This document shows, in pieces, positions 21,208 through 29,909 of a DNA stretch of 57,298 nucleotides. Each line of letters opens with the position of its first letter. Within the stretch, counting starts at the first letter, position 1. This DNA is from Deltaproteobacteria bacterium. GTDB lineage: Bacteria > Myxococcota_A > UBA796 > UBA2385. The notes under the pieces were generated by a model. It did no database searches. It saw only the letters and a list, made by a program, of their open reading frames with translations, and was not told the DNA's origin. A program made the translations under genes and the position numbers. The DNA is taken from positions 1 through 57,298 of the forward strand of contig JAEUKK010000191.1 in NCBI GenBank assembly GCA_016792625.1. The letters are read 5' to 3'.

Positions 21208-22044
21208 TCAGCGGGCGGCGGCGAGCTGGCGCAGGCGCGGGTCGGGGTCGGCGGCCAGGGCGGGCCGGGCCGCGGCGAAGGCCGCTGGGTCCAAGCGACG
21301 GAGGGCTTGGGCGCCGGCCAGGCGCACCGCGGGCTCGTCGGCGGAGAGGGCCGCGCGCGCCGCGGGGGCGGCCGCCGAGAGCCCCACCCAGCCGGCGCTG
21401 CGCAGGGCGGCCTCGCGCACCACAGCGTGCTGGTCGGTGGTCCCGCCGAGGAGCAGGCCCGGGGCCAGGGCGGCCTCGTGCCCGCCCAAGGCCCGCATGG
21501 CCGCCGCGCGCACCGCCGGGTCGGCGTCGGCCGCGGCTAGGGCCAGGGCGGGCGCAGCGAGAGCCGCGGGGGCGTCGACCAGCAGGTCGGCGGTGATGCG
21601 GCGCAGCTCGACGTCATCTTCGGCGAGCAGGCGCGGCGCGACCGCGGCCCAGTCGGTGACCAAGCGCGCCGCGGCGGCCAAGGCGGCGCCGCGCACCGCT
21701 GGCGCCTCGGGCGACCACAGCGCGCGGGCGAGGTGCACCGCCCCGTGGGGGGCGCCCGCCTCGACCGGCAGGCGCGGGCTGCGGGCGCGGGTGGTCAGGG
21801 GGGCCGCCGACCACACCGCGGCGGCCCCGGCGGGATCGGCCCGCCAGTCGCGCAGGGCGGCATCGGCGGCCCGATCCAGCGCGTCGGCGGGCGCGGGGAG
21901 CGCGTCGGGGCTGGCGAGCACGGCGGCGGGGGAGGGCGCGGCGGCCAGGCGGTCGGCCAGCGCGCCCGCGGCCGCGGGGGCGCTGAAGGTGGCGGCGAGC
22001 GTGAGGGCGGGCAGGAGCGCGAGGGCGCGGGCGGCGGGGTTCAC
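21208..22044 (-). CDS. Exported HEAT-repeat-like protein coupled to the arginine deiminase
   Basis: A 278-residue Ala-rich protein with an N-terminal signal peptide (LALLPALTLAATFSAPAAA). From about residue 115 it is built of helical pairs of about 30 residues with the pattern DPAVRAAAMRALGGH, HAVVREAALRSAGWV, EPAVRLAGAQALRRL and DPRLRQLAAAR, typical of HEAT/PBS-lyase-type repeats. Its GTG start overlaps the stop of the protein-arginine deiminase gene by 4 nt (GTGA), so the two proteins are very likely made together. It may be a scaffold for the deiminase or its substrate; that is inference. Confidence 0.72.
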   Translation of the reverse strand: MNPAARALALLPALTLAATFSAPAAAGALADRLAAAPSPAAVLASPDALPAPADALDRAADAALRDWRADPAGAAAVWSAAPLTTRARSPRLPVEAGAPHGAVHLARALWSPEAPAVRGAALAAAARLVTDWAAVAPRLLAEDDVELRRITADLLVDAPAALAAPALALAAADADPAVRAAAMRALGGHEAALAPGLLLGGTTDQHAVVREAALRSAGWVGLSAAAPAARAALSADEPAVRLAGAQALRRLDPAAFAAARPALAADPDPRLRQLAAAR

Positions 22045-23708
22045 AGCTCACCTCCGATCAGGGCGCGGGCGTCGGTCCACCAGTCGGCGGTGGGGGTGCG
22101 GATGGTGTTGCTGCCGCAGTGCACCTCGCCCCAGGCCAGGTGGTAGGCCGACCAGTCGTCGGTCCACACCACCTCGACGCTGGCGGGCAGTAGCGCCTCG
22201 ATCTCGGCGGCGAAGGTGTCGCTGGGCAGGTCGCGCGTGTCGCTGCGGAAGAAGGGGTCGGGCGGCAGCACCACCGCGCCTTGGCCGTCGGGGTCGGTGT
22301 AGACCTCCATGTTGACCGTGCCGGTGATCAAGGAGAGGGCGCCGCCCCCGCACTCCGGGCTGGCCTCAAACAGCGCCGGGATGAGGATGATCTCGTCGGG
22401 CTGCAGGTCGAGCTCTTCGGTGAGCAGGGCGAGGTTCGCGTCGAGGTTGACCTGCAGGTCGTCGTTATAGGCCCGCAGCCGCGTGTCGCTGAGCATGTCG
22501 CCCGGCGTCGGGTAGTCGTGGCCAGCGTCGTACTTGGGCAGGTCGAGCTCGGCCGGCTGGCCCTCGAGGAAGCTGAAGCCGAGGCGGGTGTCGGCATAGA
22601 CGAGCCGGAAGCCCCGCGGCGCGTCAGGATCGGGCAGGAAGGTCATGAACTCGTCGACGTGGCCGACGCAGAGCCAGCTCACGTCGAGCACGATCGGCGC
22701 CTGCACCTGCTGGGCGTCGAGCAGGGTGCGCAGCTCGGGGGTCACCTGGGCATAGCCCGCGTCGCCGTAGTAGATGCGACCGAAGGGGTAGTCGACGCCG
22801 TCGGCAGAGAGCGGGGGCGTGACCTCCATGTTCCCGAAGCTGTCTTGGCTCGACGGGAAGCCATCGCCCCAGGTCATCACCGCCATGTCGGGCGCGCGGA
22901 GCTGCTCGGTGGGGTAGCGGTCGAGGTAGCGCCCGTTCTGGCTGCGGATGCTGTTGATCACGACGTCGAGCCGCTTGCCCGGCGCGGTCAGCGTCGCGAA
23001 CTCGATCTCGTCCTGCATCCACACATCCCAGCCGACGCTGCCCCCTGTGGCGGTGGAGAAGCTCTCGCCAAACGTGTCCTCAAAAGTGCGGATAAAGGCC
23101 GCGTTGCCCCACGCGCCGCCGCCCACGTCGACCGCCATCACCGCCTCGGCGGGCTGCAGGTGGTGGTTGAGGATGAGGGGCGCGCTGAGCAGGGCGATGC
23201 TGCCGGCGTCGACCTCGACCATGGTCTCGTCCACCACGCTGTAGTCGAGGGCGCCGACGTTGAGGAAGCCCTCGAACTCGACCTGCAGGCTCAGGGCCTC
23301 GGCGGTCGGGGTCGGGACGGGGGCGGTGAGCATCCCGTCGCCGAGGACGAGCTGCCCATCGGCGTAGACGCGGATGGACTCGACCTCGCCGCTGAGCGTC
23401 AGGAGCAGGCTGTGGCCCTCGGCCAAGGCCGCGACCAGATCGGCGGGCAGGGGCAGGTCGACCCGCTCGTTGTCGATGGCCAAGGTGGTGCCGTCATCCC
23501 AGTCCAGCTCGCCGTTCTCATCGTCGTCATCGATGTTCGCGACGCCGATCAGCTCTGCGGGGGCCTGCCAGGGCTCGAGCGCGCGCGCCGCTTGGCCGGT
23601 GTCACCACCGTCGCCCTTGGGGTCGGCCTCGTCGGTGCGGCAGCCGGCGGCGCAGCAGAGGCTCAGGACGGCGGCCGCGCGGGCGCGGGGCCAGGGGAGG
23701 GGGCGCAT
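22041..23708 (-). CDS. Protein-arginine deiminase (eukaryote-type PAD) lipoprotein
   Basis: A 555-residue protein with the PAD middle and catalytic domains, which convert peptidyl-arginine to citrulline, calcium-dependently in animals. NIDDDDENGELDWDDG (58-73) fits the Ca-binding middle domain. The catalytic residues are present: D233 in WMQDEIEF, H350 and D352 in WLCVGHVDEFMTFLP, and C531 in WGEVHCGSNTIR, matching human PAD4 D350, H471, D473 and C645. A signal peptide with a Cys at 23 (AAGC, a weak lipobox) replaces the PAD N-terminal domain. The ATG at 23708 has GGAG upstream. It differs from the Porphyromonas PPAD enzyme, which is of the agmatine-deiminase type. The HEAT gene overlaps its end. 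Confidence 0.9.
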   Translation of the reverse strand: MRPLPWPRARAAAVLSLCCAAGCRTDEADPKGDGGDTGQAARALEPWQAPAELIGVANIDDDDENGELDWDDGTTLAIDNERVDLPLPADLVAALAEGHSLLLTLSGEVESIRVYADGQLVLGDGMLTAPVPTPTAEALSLQVEFEGFLNVGALDYSVVDETMVEVDAGSIALLSAPLILNHHLQPAEAVMAVDVGGGAWGNAAFIRTFEDTFGESFSTATGGSVGWDVWMQDEIEFATLTAPGKRLDVVINSIRSQNGRYLDRYPTEQLRAPDMAVMTWGDGFPSSQDSFGNMEVTPPLSADGVDYPFGRIYYGDAGYAQVTPELRTLLDAQQVQAPIVLDVSWLCVGHVDEFMTFLPDPDAPRGFRLVYADTRLGFSFLEGQPAELDLPKYDAGHDYPTPGDMLSDTRLRAYNDDLQVNLDANLALLTEELDLQPDEIILIPALFEASPECGGGALSLITGTVNMEVYTDPDGQGAVVLPPDPFFRSDTRDLPSDTFAAEIEALLPASVEVVWTDDWSAYHLAWGEVHCGSNTIRTPTADWWTDARALIGGEL

Positions 23709-23790
23709 GGGGGCTCCGGGGGCGGTCGTGTGACGCCGCTCGGGTTGTAGCCGGAGGCACAGCCGCCCGCCTTCGGCCCTCCCCTGGGCC

Positions 23791-24279
23791 TCAGCTCGCC
23801 CTCGGGGCGGGGATCCCGCGGGCCGGCGCGCCCACCCGCAGGGGGCCGCCCCGCAGCACCCGGGCGGTGAACCCGCAGTGACCCCAGGCAGCGGCCTCTC
23901 CACCGGGGCCGAGCGCGGCCTCGATGCGGTGGCAGGGCTCGCAGGGGCCGGTCAGCTCGAGCAGCACCTCGCCGATCTGGACCTGGCCTTTGCCCACCGC
24001 GGCCAGCGGCAGGCCCGAGACCACGAGGTTGCGGCGAAACAGCGCCGGGTCGAAGCTGGCTTGGCCCATCAGCGCGGCGATCACGGCGAGGTCTTCGGCC
24101 TGGATCAGCGTGACCTGGCGCTTGCGGCCGGCCCGACCGGCGGCGCGGTGGTCACCCTGCAGCCCGTGGCCCTCGACCGCGGTGGCCTCGGCCGGGCGCA
24201 GCAGGGGGGCTTGGCGGGCAGGTGAGAGCAAGATGGCGTCAAGCACGCCAACTTGGGGGATGTGCTGGGGCGTGGGCAT
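23791..24279 (-). CDS. MOSC-domain protein
   Basis: A 162-residue protein formed by a MOSC (molybdenum cofactor sulfurase C-terminal) domain. It has GLQGDHRAAG near residues 39-48, QVTLIQAEDLAVI, FRRNLVVSGLPL near 82-93, the conserved cysteine in GPCEPCHRIE near 111-120, and a terminal GHCGFTARVLRGG. Relatives bind sulfur or molybdenum cofactor and serve in sulfur transfer or N-hydroxylated base reduction. It begins 26 nt after the tryptophan dioxygenase stop, so the genes are probably co-transcribed, although no functional link is known. Confidence 0.85.
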   Translation of the reverse strand: MPTPQHIPQVGVLDAILLSPARQAPLLRPAEATAVEGHGLQGDHRAAGRAGRKRQVTLIQAEDLAVIAALMGQASFDPALFRRNLVVSGLPLAAVGKGQVQIGEVLLELTGPCEPCHRIEAALGPGGEAAAWGHCGFTARVLRGGPLRVGAPARGIPAPRAS

Positions 24280-24305
24280 CGACCCTCCGGCGGTGGGCGG
24301 CGGGT

Positions 24306-25460
24306 TTATCCCCGCGGCGGCGGGGCAGAGAAGGCGTAGAAGGCCTCGTTCGACAGCGCGGGCACGCGGTCTTTGGGCATCAGCAGGGTGCGGACCCCCC
24401 AGAGGTCGGCGAAGACCCGCGCGTGGGTGGTGCGGTCGAGGTACTCGACGCCAGACGAGCCGCCCGTGCCGACCCGGCGGCCGATGACCCGCTCGACCAT
24501 GCGGGCGTGGCGGTGCCGGAAAAGCACGAGCTGCTCCTCCAGCTCGACCACGGTGTCGATGAGCGTGCGGGGCCAGGCCAACAAGGGCAGGTCGCGGTGG
24601 CTCTCGATGAACAAGAGGCCGGCGCGGGCCCGCTTGCGGTGGTCGCGCTCGTCATCGGGCGCGTCCTCGGCGCGCAAGAAGCGCGCGGCGGCGGCGCTGG
24701 CGGCAGAGAAGCGGGCCTCGAGCTCGGCGGCCGAGGTGAGCTGGGCCGAGAGCAGGCGCCGGAGCTGCTCGCCGTGCCAGGCGTCGAGGGCGCCGAGGTA
24801 GCCCTCGATGAAGTGATCGACCACGGCGCTGTCTTCGGGCTGCCCCGGGGTGCTGCCCTCGATCGGCGTGCGGGCCAGCCAGTCCTCGACCACCTGCCGC
24901 AGCGTGAGGCCGGCGGCGGCGTCGGCCTGGGCGGCGGCGATGTGCGCCCAGGCCCGGGCCCCGGCGGGGGAGCGGTCGGCCAGGCCCTTGATGTGCGCCA
25001 GCGCGTCGGTCTCACCGTAGCGCTCGCGCTGGGCCGCGGTCAGGCCGAGGCGCAGCTCGAGCTCGCGGACCTGAAAACTCTGAAAACCGCTGGCCGGGAC
25101 CAGCTTGTCGCGGAAGCTCAGGAAGTCCTGCGGGGTGAGGGTCTCCATCACGTGGAATTGTTCGACCGCGAGGCGCAGGACCTGGGCTGCCCGCCGGAGC
25201 TGGTGCACCACGTCGGGCACCTTCTCCTCGTCGAGGCGCGCGCCGCCGAGCAGGGCGGTGGCCTCTTTGAGCTCGCGCAGCACCTGCTTGAACCAGAGCT
25301 CGTAGGACTGGTGCACGATGATGAACAGCAGCTCGTCGGCGGACAGGCCCGACTCGTCGCCGGCCAAGCCGCCCTGAAGGCCGAGCAGCGTGTCGATCTG
25401 CAGGTAGTCCCAGTAAGTGGGGACGACGGGCGCGGGGGCTGGGGTCGGGTCGGGCTGCAT
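24306..25460 (-). CDS. kynA: Tryptophan 2,3-dioxygenase
   Basis: A 384-residue heme enzyme that opens the indole ring of tryptophan to N-formylkynurenine. Family blocks are complete: YWDYLQIDTLLGLQGGL near residue 15, FIIVHQSYELWFKQVLREL near 46, SGFQSFQVRELELRLGL, and the heme-proximal FRHRHARMVERVIG followed by VGTGGSSGVEYLD. The ATG at 25460 lies just before the conserved region; the upstream open frame is Arg/Pro-rich noise. No kynurenine formamidase, kynureninase or 3-hydroxyanthranilate gene is in the window. Confidence 0.94.
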   Translation of the reverse strand: MQPDPTPAPAPVVPTYWDYLQIDTLLGLQGGLAGDESGLSADELLFIIVHQSYELWFKQVLRELKEATALLGGARLDEEKVPDVVHQLRRAAQVLRLAVEQFHVMETLTPQDFLSFRDKLVPASGFQSFQVRELELRLGLTAAQRERYGETDALAHIKGLADRSPAGARAWAHIAAAQADAAAGLTLRQVVEDWLARTPIEGSTPGQPEDSAVVDHFIEGYLGALDAWHGEQLRRLLSAQLTSAAELEARFSAASAAAARFLRAEDAPDDERDHRKRARAGLLFIESHRDLPLLAWPRTLIDTVVELEEQLVLFRHRHARMVERVIGRRVGTGGSSGVEYLDRTTHARVFADLWGVRTLLMPKDRVPALSNEAFYAFSAPPPRG

Positions 25461-25639
25461 GGGGCTCCCTCGGCGGTGGGCGGCGAGCCTACTCCGCGGC
25501 GGCGGGTCGGCCGGCGCAGATCGCCCAGATCTGCGCGTGGATCGGCCGCGCCGTGGTGCTTGCAACCGGCTGACAGGGCGGCGGGGGGTGCGCCGGGGGC
25601 CCGTGGTAGCGTCGGCGGCCGCTTCGCCCCGAGGTCCCC

Positions 25640-26767
25640 ATGTCCCGCACCGCCCCCGTCTGCGCCCTCCTCTTCGCCGCGCTGGCCCCGCTCGTGTCCT
25701 GCGGCGCCGCGCCGGTCGACAGCCAGCCGGCCAAAGACGCGGTGATCGCCGCCTTCGCCAAGGCCAACCCGCCGGGCCGCACCGGCCTGCTGCTCAAGGG
25801 CCACAGCGTCTGGCTCGAGGCGCCGGCCTTCACCGCCAGCTGCCTCACCGGCAAAGACCTCGCGTTCATCGACGACCCCCGCGGTCGGCCGGCGGGCAGC
25901 GCTGGGCGCATCACGCCCACCTACGAGAACCAGCGCTGGCTGCTCAAGAGCACCGCCCAGGGCTACTGCGTGCTGCTCGGCGCCGACCCCAAGATCGAGC
26001 TCGGCGCGGCCAGCTATGGCCAGGACGTCTGGCGCATCGAGGCGAAGATCTCGATGGGGGCGCCATCCCCGTGGTTTGAGTGCCTGGATGAGAGCGTGAA
26101 GTCGCGCAAGATCGAGGTCCGCTACGACAAAGAGGGCAAGGCCGAGGTGGTGACCGATCTCTCGGTGGGCCAGGGCGACTGCCCCGCGCCGCTGGTCGGG
26201 TCTGAGCTGCGCACCGGCGCGGCCAGCCCGGCCGGGGCGGGCGGCGCGGCGCCGACCAAGGCCGAGGTCATCGCCCTGGTCAAGGACTTCGACAAGCTGC
26301 TCGACGAGGCCGATCACGCCGGCGCCTTCGCCAAGCTCAGCTGCGTGAACCTCTTCGCCACCCCGCCCTGGGGGGCTTGCGCGGTCAGCGAGCTGCTCGC
26401 GGTCGGGCCCTCCTTCGCGGGGGAGCGCAAGGCTTGGCATGGCACGCCCTGGCTCGAGTACGGCCTCAAGTCCGTCGATGACATCGGCGCCATCACCAAA
26501 GACGCGGAGCTCCCTGGGCTGTTCCACGTGAGCTTCCACCACCAGCGCAGCGACCGCTCCCGCTCCTTCTCGGTGCAGCGGATCGACGGCGAGCTGCGCA
26601 TGTTCGGCGTGGTCGAGCGCAAAGCCGAGGGCCTGACCGTGGCGCGCCTGCTCACCGATCTCGTGGACAAAGACAAGCGCGCGGTGCTCAAGCGGCGCCT
26701 CGCCGGCGAAGACATCGACGCAGAGGGCAACTCGAACAAGCCCGAGCCCGAGCCCGCCGCCGGCTGA
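25640..26767 (+). CDS. Lipoprotein of unknown function
   Basis: A 375-residue protein with a signal peptide and lipobox LVSC (C21). Two compact regions (about 30-185 and 215-360), each with conserved-looking Cys and Trp, are joined by a short Gly/Ala linker (ASPAGAGGAAP). The C-terminus ends in a charged, Pro/Glu-rich tail. I do not recognise a family. It is divergent from kynA across 179 nt and has a good start context (GAGGTCCCCATG). Confidence 0.7.
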   Translation: MSRTAPVCALLFAALAPLVSCGAAPVDSQPAKDAVIAAFAKANPPGRTGLLLKGHSVWLEAPAFTASCLTGKDLAFIDDPRGRPAGSAGRITPTYENQRWLLKSTAQGYCVLLGADPKIELGAASYGQDVWRIEAKISMGAPSPWFECLDESVKSRKIEVRYDKEGKAEVVTDLSVGQGDCPAPLVGSELRTGAASPAGAGGAAPTKAEVIALVKDFDKLLDEADHAGAFAKLSCVNLFATPPWGACAVSELLAVGPSFAGERKAWHGTPWLEYGLKSVDDIGAITKDAELPGLFHVSFHHQRSDRSRSFSVQRIDGELRMFGVVERKAEGLTVARLLTDLVDKDKRAVLKRRLAGEDIDAEGNSNKPEPEPAAG

Positions 26768-26825
26768 GCGCCCGGGTCGCCCAGGCGCGGCCCGGTCTCG
26801 AAGTTGTTCGGGTGGATCCGCACCC

Positions 26826-26855
26826 GCCGCCAATGCTACCCCGGTGATTGGCGGC
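26826..26855. promoter_or_regulatory. 9-bp inverted repeat upstream of the alpha/beta hydrolase gene
   Basis: GCCGCCAAT (26826-26834) and ATTGGCGGC (26847-26855) are perfect inverted copies separated by 12 nt. A 12-bp palindrome, TCCTCCGGAGGA, lies 10 nt further on (26865-26876). They stand about 100-125 nt before the start at 26952. They could be an operator pair or an RNA hairpin ending the upstream gene; no T-run follows. Confidence 0.4.
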
Positions 26856-26951
26856 CCGACCGGATCCTCCGGAGGAAGCAGCGCTCCGCGCCCTCATCCG
26901 CGCGGCGTGGCTGTGTGGGGTCCCCTTTTTCCAACGGAAGGACCATCCACC

Positions 26952-27752
26952 ATGCCCTCCATCGTCCACAACGGCGTCTCCATCGACTATGACGTGCAGG
27001 GCCAAGGCCCTTGTTTGGTGCTGACCCACAGCTTCCTCTGCGACCGCAGCATGTTTCGCCACCAGGTCGCGGCGCTGCAGGCCCAGTTTCGGGTCATCAA
27101 CATCGACCTGCGCGGCCACGGCGCCTCGGGCGACGCCAGCGCGCCCTTTAGCGTCTATGACCTCGTGGACGACGTGCTCGCCGTGCTCGACGCCGAGGGC
27201 GAGCGCAGCGCCATCTGGGCGGGCCTGTCGATGGGGGGCTTCTTGAGCATGCGCGCCGCGCTCCGCCACCCCGAGCGTGTGCGCGCGCTGGTGCTGATGG
27301 ACACCGACGCCGGCACAGAGTCCAGGTTCAAGGCCTTTAAGTACGGGGCGCTGCTCTTCGGGCTGCGCTTGATGGGGGTCAAGCCGCTGCTGTCTTCGCT
27401 GATCCCCATCTTCCTCGGCCCGACCACCCGCGCCCAGCGGCCGGCGGTCGTCGCAGAGATCGAGGGGAAGTTCATGGCGATGCGCATCCCCTCGGTCGCC
27501 AACGGGATCCAGGCCATCACCACCCGCGACGACATCGGCGGGCAGCTCGGCGCGATCCGCTGCCCCACGCTGGTGCTGGTCGGGGCCGAGGACGAGCCCA
27601 CTCCGCCCAGCCAGTCCGAGCTGATCGCCCGCGGCATCCCGGGCGCCCAGCTCCAGATCATCCCCGCCTCGGGCCACCTCGCCGCGCTCGAGACGCCCGA
27701 GGCCGTCTCGTCGGCGGTGCTCGGCTTCGTGCAGGGCCTGCCCGCCCGCTGA
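26952..27752 (+). CDS. Alpha/beta-fold hydrolase
   Basis: A 266-residue hydrolase of the esterase/3-oxoadipate enol-lactonase type. It has a clear triad: S93 in AGLSMGGF, D214 in VGAEDEPTPP and H242 in PASGHLAALE, plus the DLRGHGASG turn near residue 52. No signal peptide, so it is probably cytoplasmic. The ATG at 26952 has GGAAGGA upstream. Its substrate cannot be told from the sequence. Confidence 0.88.
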   Translation: MPSIVHNGVSIDYDVQGQGPCLVLTHSFLCDRSMFRHQVAALQAQFRVINIDLRGHGASGDASAPFSVYDLVDDVLAVLDAEGERSAIWAGLSMGGFLSMRAALRHPERVRALVLMDTDAGTESRFKAFKYGALLFGLRLMGVKPLLSSLIPIFLGPTTRAQRPAVVAEIEGKFMAMRIPSVANGIQAITTRDDIGGQLGAIRCPTLVLVGAEDEPTPPSQSELIARGIPGAQLQIIPASGHLAALETPEAVSSAVLGFVQGLPAR

Positions 27753-27767
27753 GGGGCGCGGGCGCGC

Positions 27768-28220
27768 TCAGGCCGCGCAGCCCTGGGGTGCGCTGAGGCG
27801 AAGCGCCGCGCGCAGGCGCTCTTCGAGCTGCGGGCGGCTGAACGGCTTGGGCAGCAGGCCCAGGCCCGGGCGCAGCTCGGCCCAGCGGGGGAGCCACTCC
27901 CCGGCGTGCTCGTCGCCGCTCACGCAGAGCACGGGGGTCTGGACGAGGGCCGGCAGGGTCAAAAAGTTGAGCAGCAGGCTCTCACCGAAGGCATCGGGCA
28001 GGTTGAGGTCCAGCAGGAGCAGATCCCAGCCGCCCTCGGCCGCCCGCTGCAGGCCCTCGGCCATGTCGGCGCAGCTCTCCACCCGCAGGCCGAGCCCGAT
28101 CACGATGCGCGCCTCGATCCGGCGGATGAATGGGTCGTCCTCAACGATGAGCACGGCGGGCGCGGTGGGCACAGGCACCTCGGCGGGGGCAGCGCGGCGG
28201 CGCGCCCTGGGCAGTGGCAT
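27768..28220 (-). CDS. Single-domain response regulator
   Basis: A 150-residue receiver domain with no output domain. The acidic pair D28/D29 is in LIVEDDPF, the phospho-acceptor D71 in LLLLDLNLPD, S101 takes the Thr position (LCVSGDE), and K125 is in GLLPKPFSRP. An Ala/Arg-rich leader of about 20 residues precedes it. No histidine kinase is nearby. It follows the mlaF gene by 65 nt in the same direction, so it may be read from the same transcript. Confidence 0.9.
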   Translation of the reverse strand: MPLPRARRRAAPAEVPVPTAPAVLIVEDDPFIRRIEARIVIGLGLRVESCADMAEGLQRAAEGGWDLLLLDLNLPDAFGESLLLNFLTLPALVQTPVLCVSGDEHAGEWLPRWAELRPGLGLLPKPFSRPQLEERLRAALRLSAPQGCAA

Positions 28221-28285
28221 CGGATCGGCGCCCCCGCTGCCTGAGGGCCAGCGGGCTCATCCGAGAGGATCCGCGTGGGCAGCGC

Positions 28286-29131
28286 TCAGAGATCCTCGTC
28301 GAGGGTGCCCCAGCCACCTTGCACGAACTCCCGCAGGTAGCGGAGCTCGGCGTTGCGGGCCTCTTCTGGCGTGCCGGCGAAGGCGATGCGCTTCTCGTAG
28401 ACCATGGCCAGGCGGTCGGTCACCGTGAAGACGGTGTCCATGTCGTGGGTGACGACCACGCTGGTCACGCCGAGGCGCTGCTGCAGGCTGAGGATGAGGC
28501 CGTTGATGCGCCGCACGTTGATCGGGTCGAGGCCGGTGGTCGGCTCGTCGTAGAGGATGACCTCGGGCTGAATCGCGATCGCCCGGGCGAGGCCGACCCG
28601 CTTGCGCATGCCGCCGCTCAGCTCGCTGGGCTTCTTTTTCTGCACGCCGGGCATGTCGACCATGTGCAGTACTTCGTCGACGCGCTGGTCCATCTCGGCG
28701 GCGGTGCCCCAGCCGTGCTCGATGAGCGGGTACTTGATGTTCTCCTCGACCGACATCGAGTCGAAGAGGGCCGCGCCTTGGAAGAGCATCGCGACCTTGC
28801 TGCGCAGATGCAACAGATCGCGCTCGGCCAGGGTGGTGACCTCTTGGCCAAAAGCCTGGATCGAGCCGCCGTCAGCGCGCAACAGGCCGATGAGCAGCTT
28901 GAGCATCACCGACTTGCCTTGGCCCGAGCCGCCGATGATGGTCAGGGTCTCGCCGGGGAAGACGTCGAGGGAGAGGTCTTCGTAGACCACCTGCCGGCCA
29001 AAAGCTTTGCGCACGTTTCGGAATTGGATGATCGGCTCAGCACCCGGGCGCTGGTGAGGGCGCAGCGCGCCGGCCGCGCCGTCGGCGGCCTGCTCGCGGC
29101 GGGGGCGCGGGCGCTCGTGCGGGCTGCTCAT
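28286..29131 (-). CDS. mlaF: MlaF-type ABC transporter ATP-binding protein
   Basis: A 281-residue ATPase of the Mkl/MlaF group, which powers phospholipid transport between the membranes of Gram-negative cells. Walker A GGSGQGKS lies near residue 68, the Q-loop in AMLFQGAALFDSMSVEEN, the signature LSGGMRKRV near 172, Walker B VILYDEPTTGLDP near 191, and VVVTHDMDTVF with the switch His. The 35-residue N-terminal extension is Arg/Pro-rich. It lies 7 nt after mlaE. No MlaD (MCE) or MlaC gene follows here. Confidence 0.9.
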   Translation of the reverse strand: MSSPHERPRPRREQAADGAAGALRPHQRPGAEPIIQFRNVRKAFGRQVVYEDLSLDVFPGETLTIIGGSGQGKSVMLKLLIGLLRADGGSIQAFGQEVTTLAERDLLHLRSKVAMLFQGAALFDSMSVEENIKYPLIEHGWGTAAEMDQRVDEVLHMVDMPGVQKKKPSELSGGMRKRVGLARAIAIQPEVILYDEPTTGLDPINVRRINGLILSLQQRLGVTSVVVTHDMDTVFTVTDRLAMVYEKRIAFAGTPEEARNAELRYLREFVQGGWGTLDEDL

Positions 29132-29138
29132 GGGGACC

Positions 29139-29909
29139 TCAGGCGTAGATGGCGAGCAGGGCCCGCGTGAGCAAGAAGTCGGACACGAGGATGGTCACCG
29201 AGGTGAACACCACCGTCTCGGTCGTCGCCCGCCCGACCCCCTCGGTGCCGCCATGGGTGCGCATGCCGTTCCAGCAGGCGATGGTGGCGATGATCGAGCC
29301 AAAGAAGCAGGACTTGATCAGCCCGTGCATCAGGTCTTGGACCCAGATGGTCTGGATCATCTGCTCGGTGGCGAAGGTGAAGGTGACGCCGACCTCAGCG
29401 ACGGTGATCAGGATGCCGCCCGCGCAGCCGATGAGATCGGCCATGATCGTCAGCAGGGGGATGGAGATGGTCATCGCCACCACCCGGGGGGTCACCAGCT
29501 TACGGACCGGATCGGCCCCCAGGGCCCGGATCGCGTCGATCTGCTCGGTCACCGCCATCGAGCCGATCTCGGCGGTGAAGCCGGCGCCGACCCGGCCGCC
29601 GACCAAGAGGCTGGTCAACACCGGGCCCAGCTCGCGGACAATACCGAGCCCGACGAGCTTTCCCGTGTACATCGAGGCACCGAAGGGCTCGAGGCCGATC
29701 GCGAACTGGCTGGCCATGACCATGCCCGTGAACGCCGCGGTGAGCATCGTGATCGACCAGGAGTCGACCCCGCCCTGCTCGAGCTGCACGACGGTGAGGC
29801 TGGTCTCGAAGGGGCGACGGAAGATCTCGCGCACCGCGCGCCCGAAGAGCAGGAACACCTCGCCGAGCGACCCAAAAAAGCGCTCGAAGGTGGTCTCGTC
29901 GCCGCTCAC
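29139..29909 (-). CDS. mlaE: MlaE-type ABC transporter permease
   Basis: A 256-residue membrane permease. The family hallmark is present around residues 90-130: IVRELGPVLTSLLVGGRVGA, then AEIGSMAVTEQIDAIRALG and ADPVRKLVTPRVVA. There are five hydrophobic segments. Translation starts at a GTG that overlaps the stop of the small lipoprotein gene (GTGA). With MlaF it would form the inner-membrane part of a lipid transporter. Confidence 0.9.
   Translation of the reverse strand: MSGDETTFERFFGSLGEVFLLFGRAVREIFRRPFETSLTVVQLEQGGVDSWSITMLTAAFTGMVMASQFAIGLEPFGASMYTGKLVGLGIVRELGPVLTSLLVGGRVGAGFTAEIGSMAVTEQIDAIRALGADPVRKLVTPRVVAMTISIPLLTIMADLIGCAGGILITVAEVGVTFTFATEQMIQTIWVQDLMHGLIKSCFFGSIIATIACWNGMRTHGGTEGVGRATTETVVFTSVTILVSDFLLTRALLAIYA

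Noticed and set aside
22041..23708. Porphyromonas-type peptidyl-arginine deiminase or agmatine deiminase
   Set aside because: The motifs are those of the animal-type PAD (HVDEF and a C-terminal VHCGSN Cys), and the acidic PAD middle-domain stretch is present.
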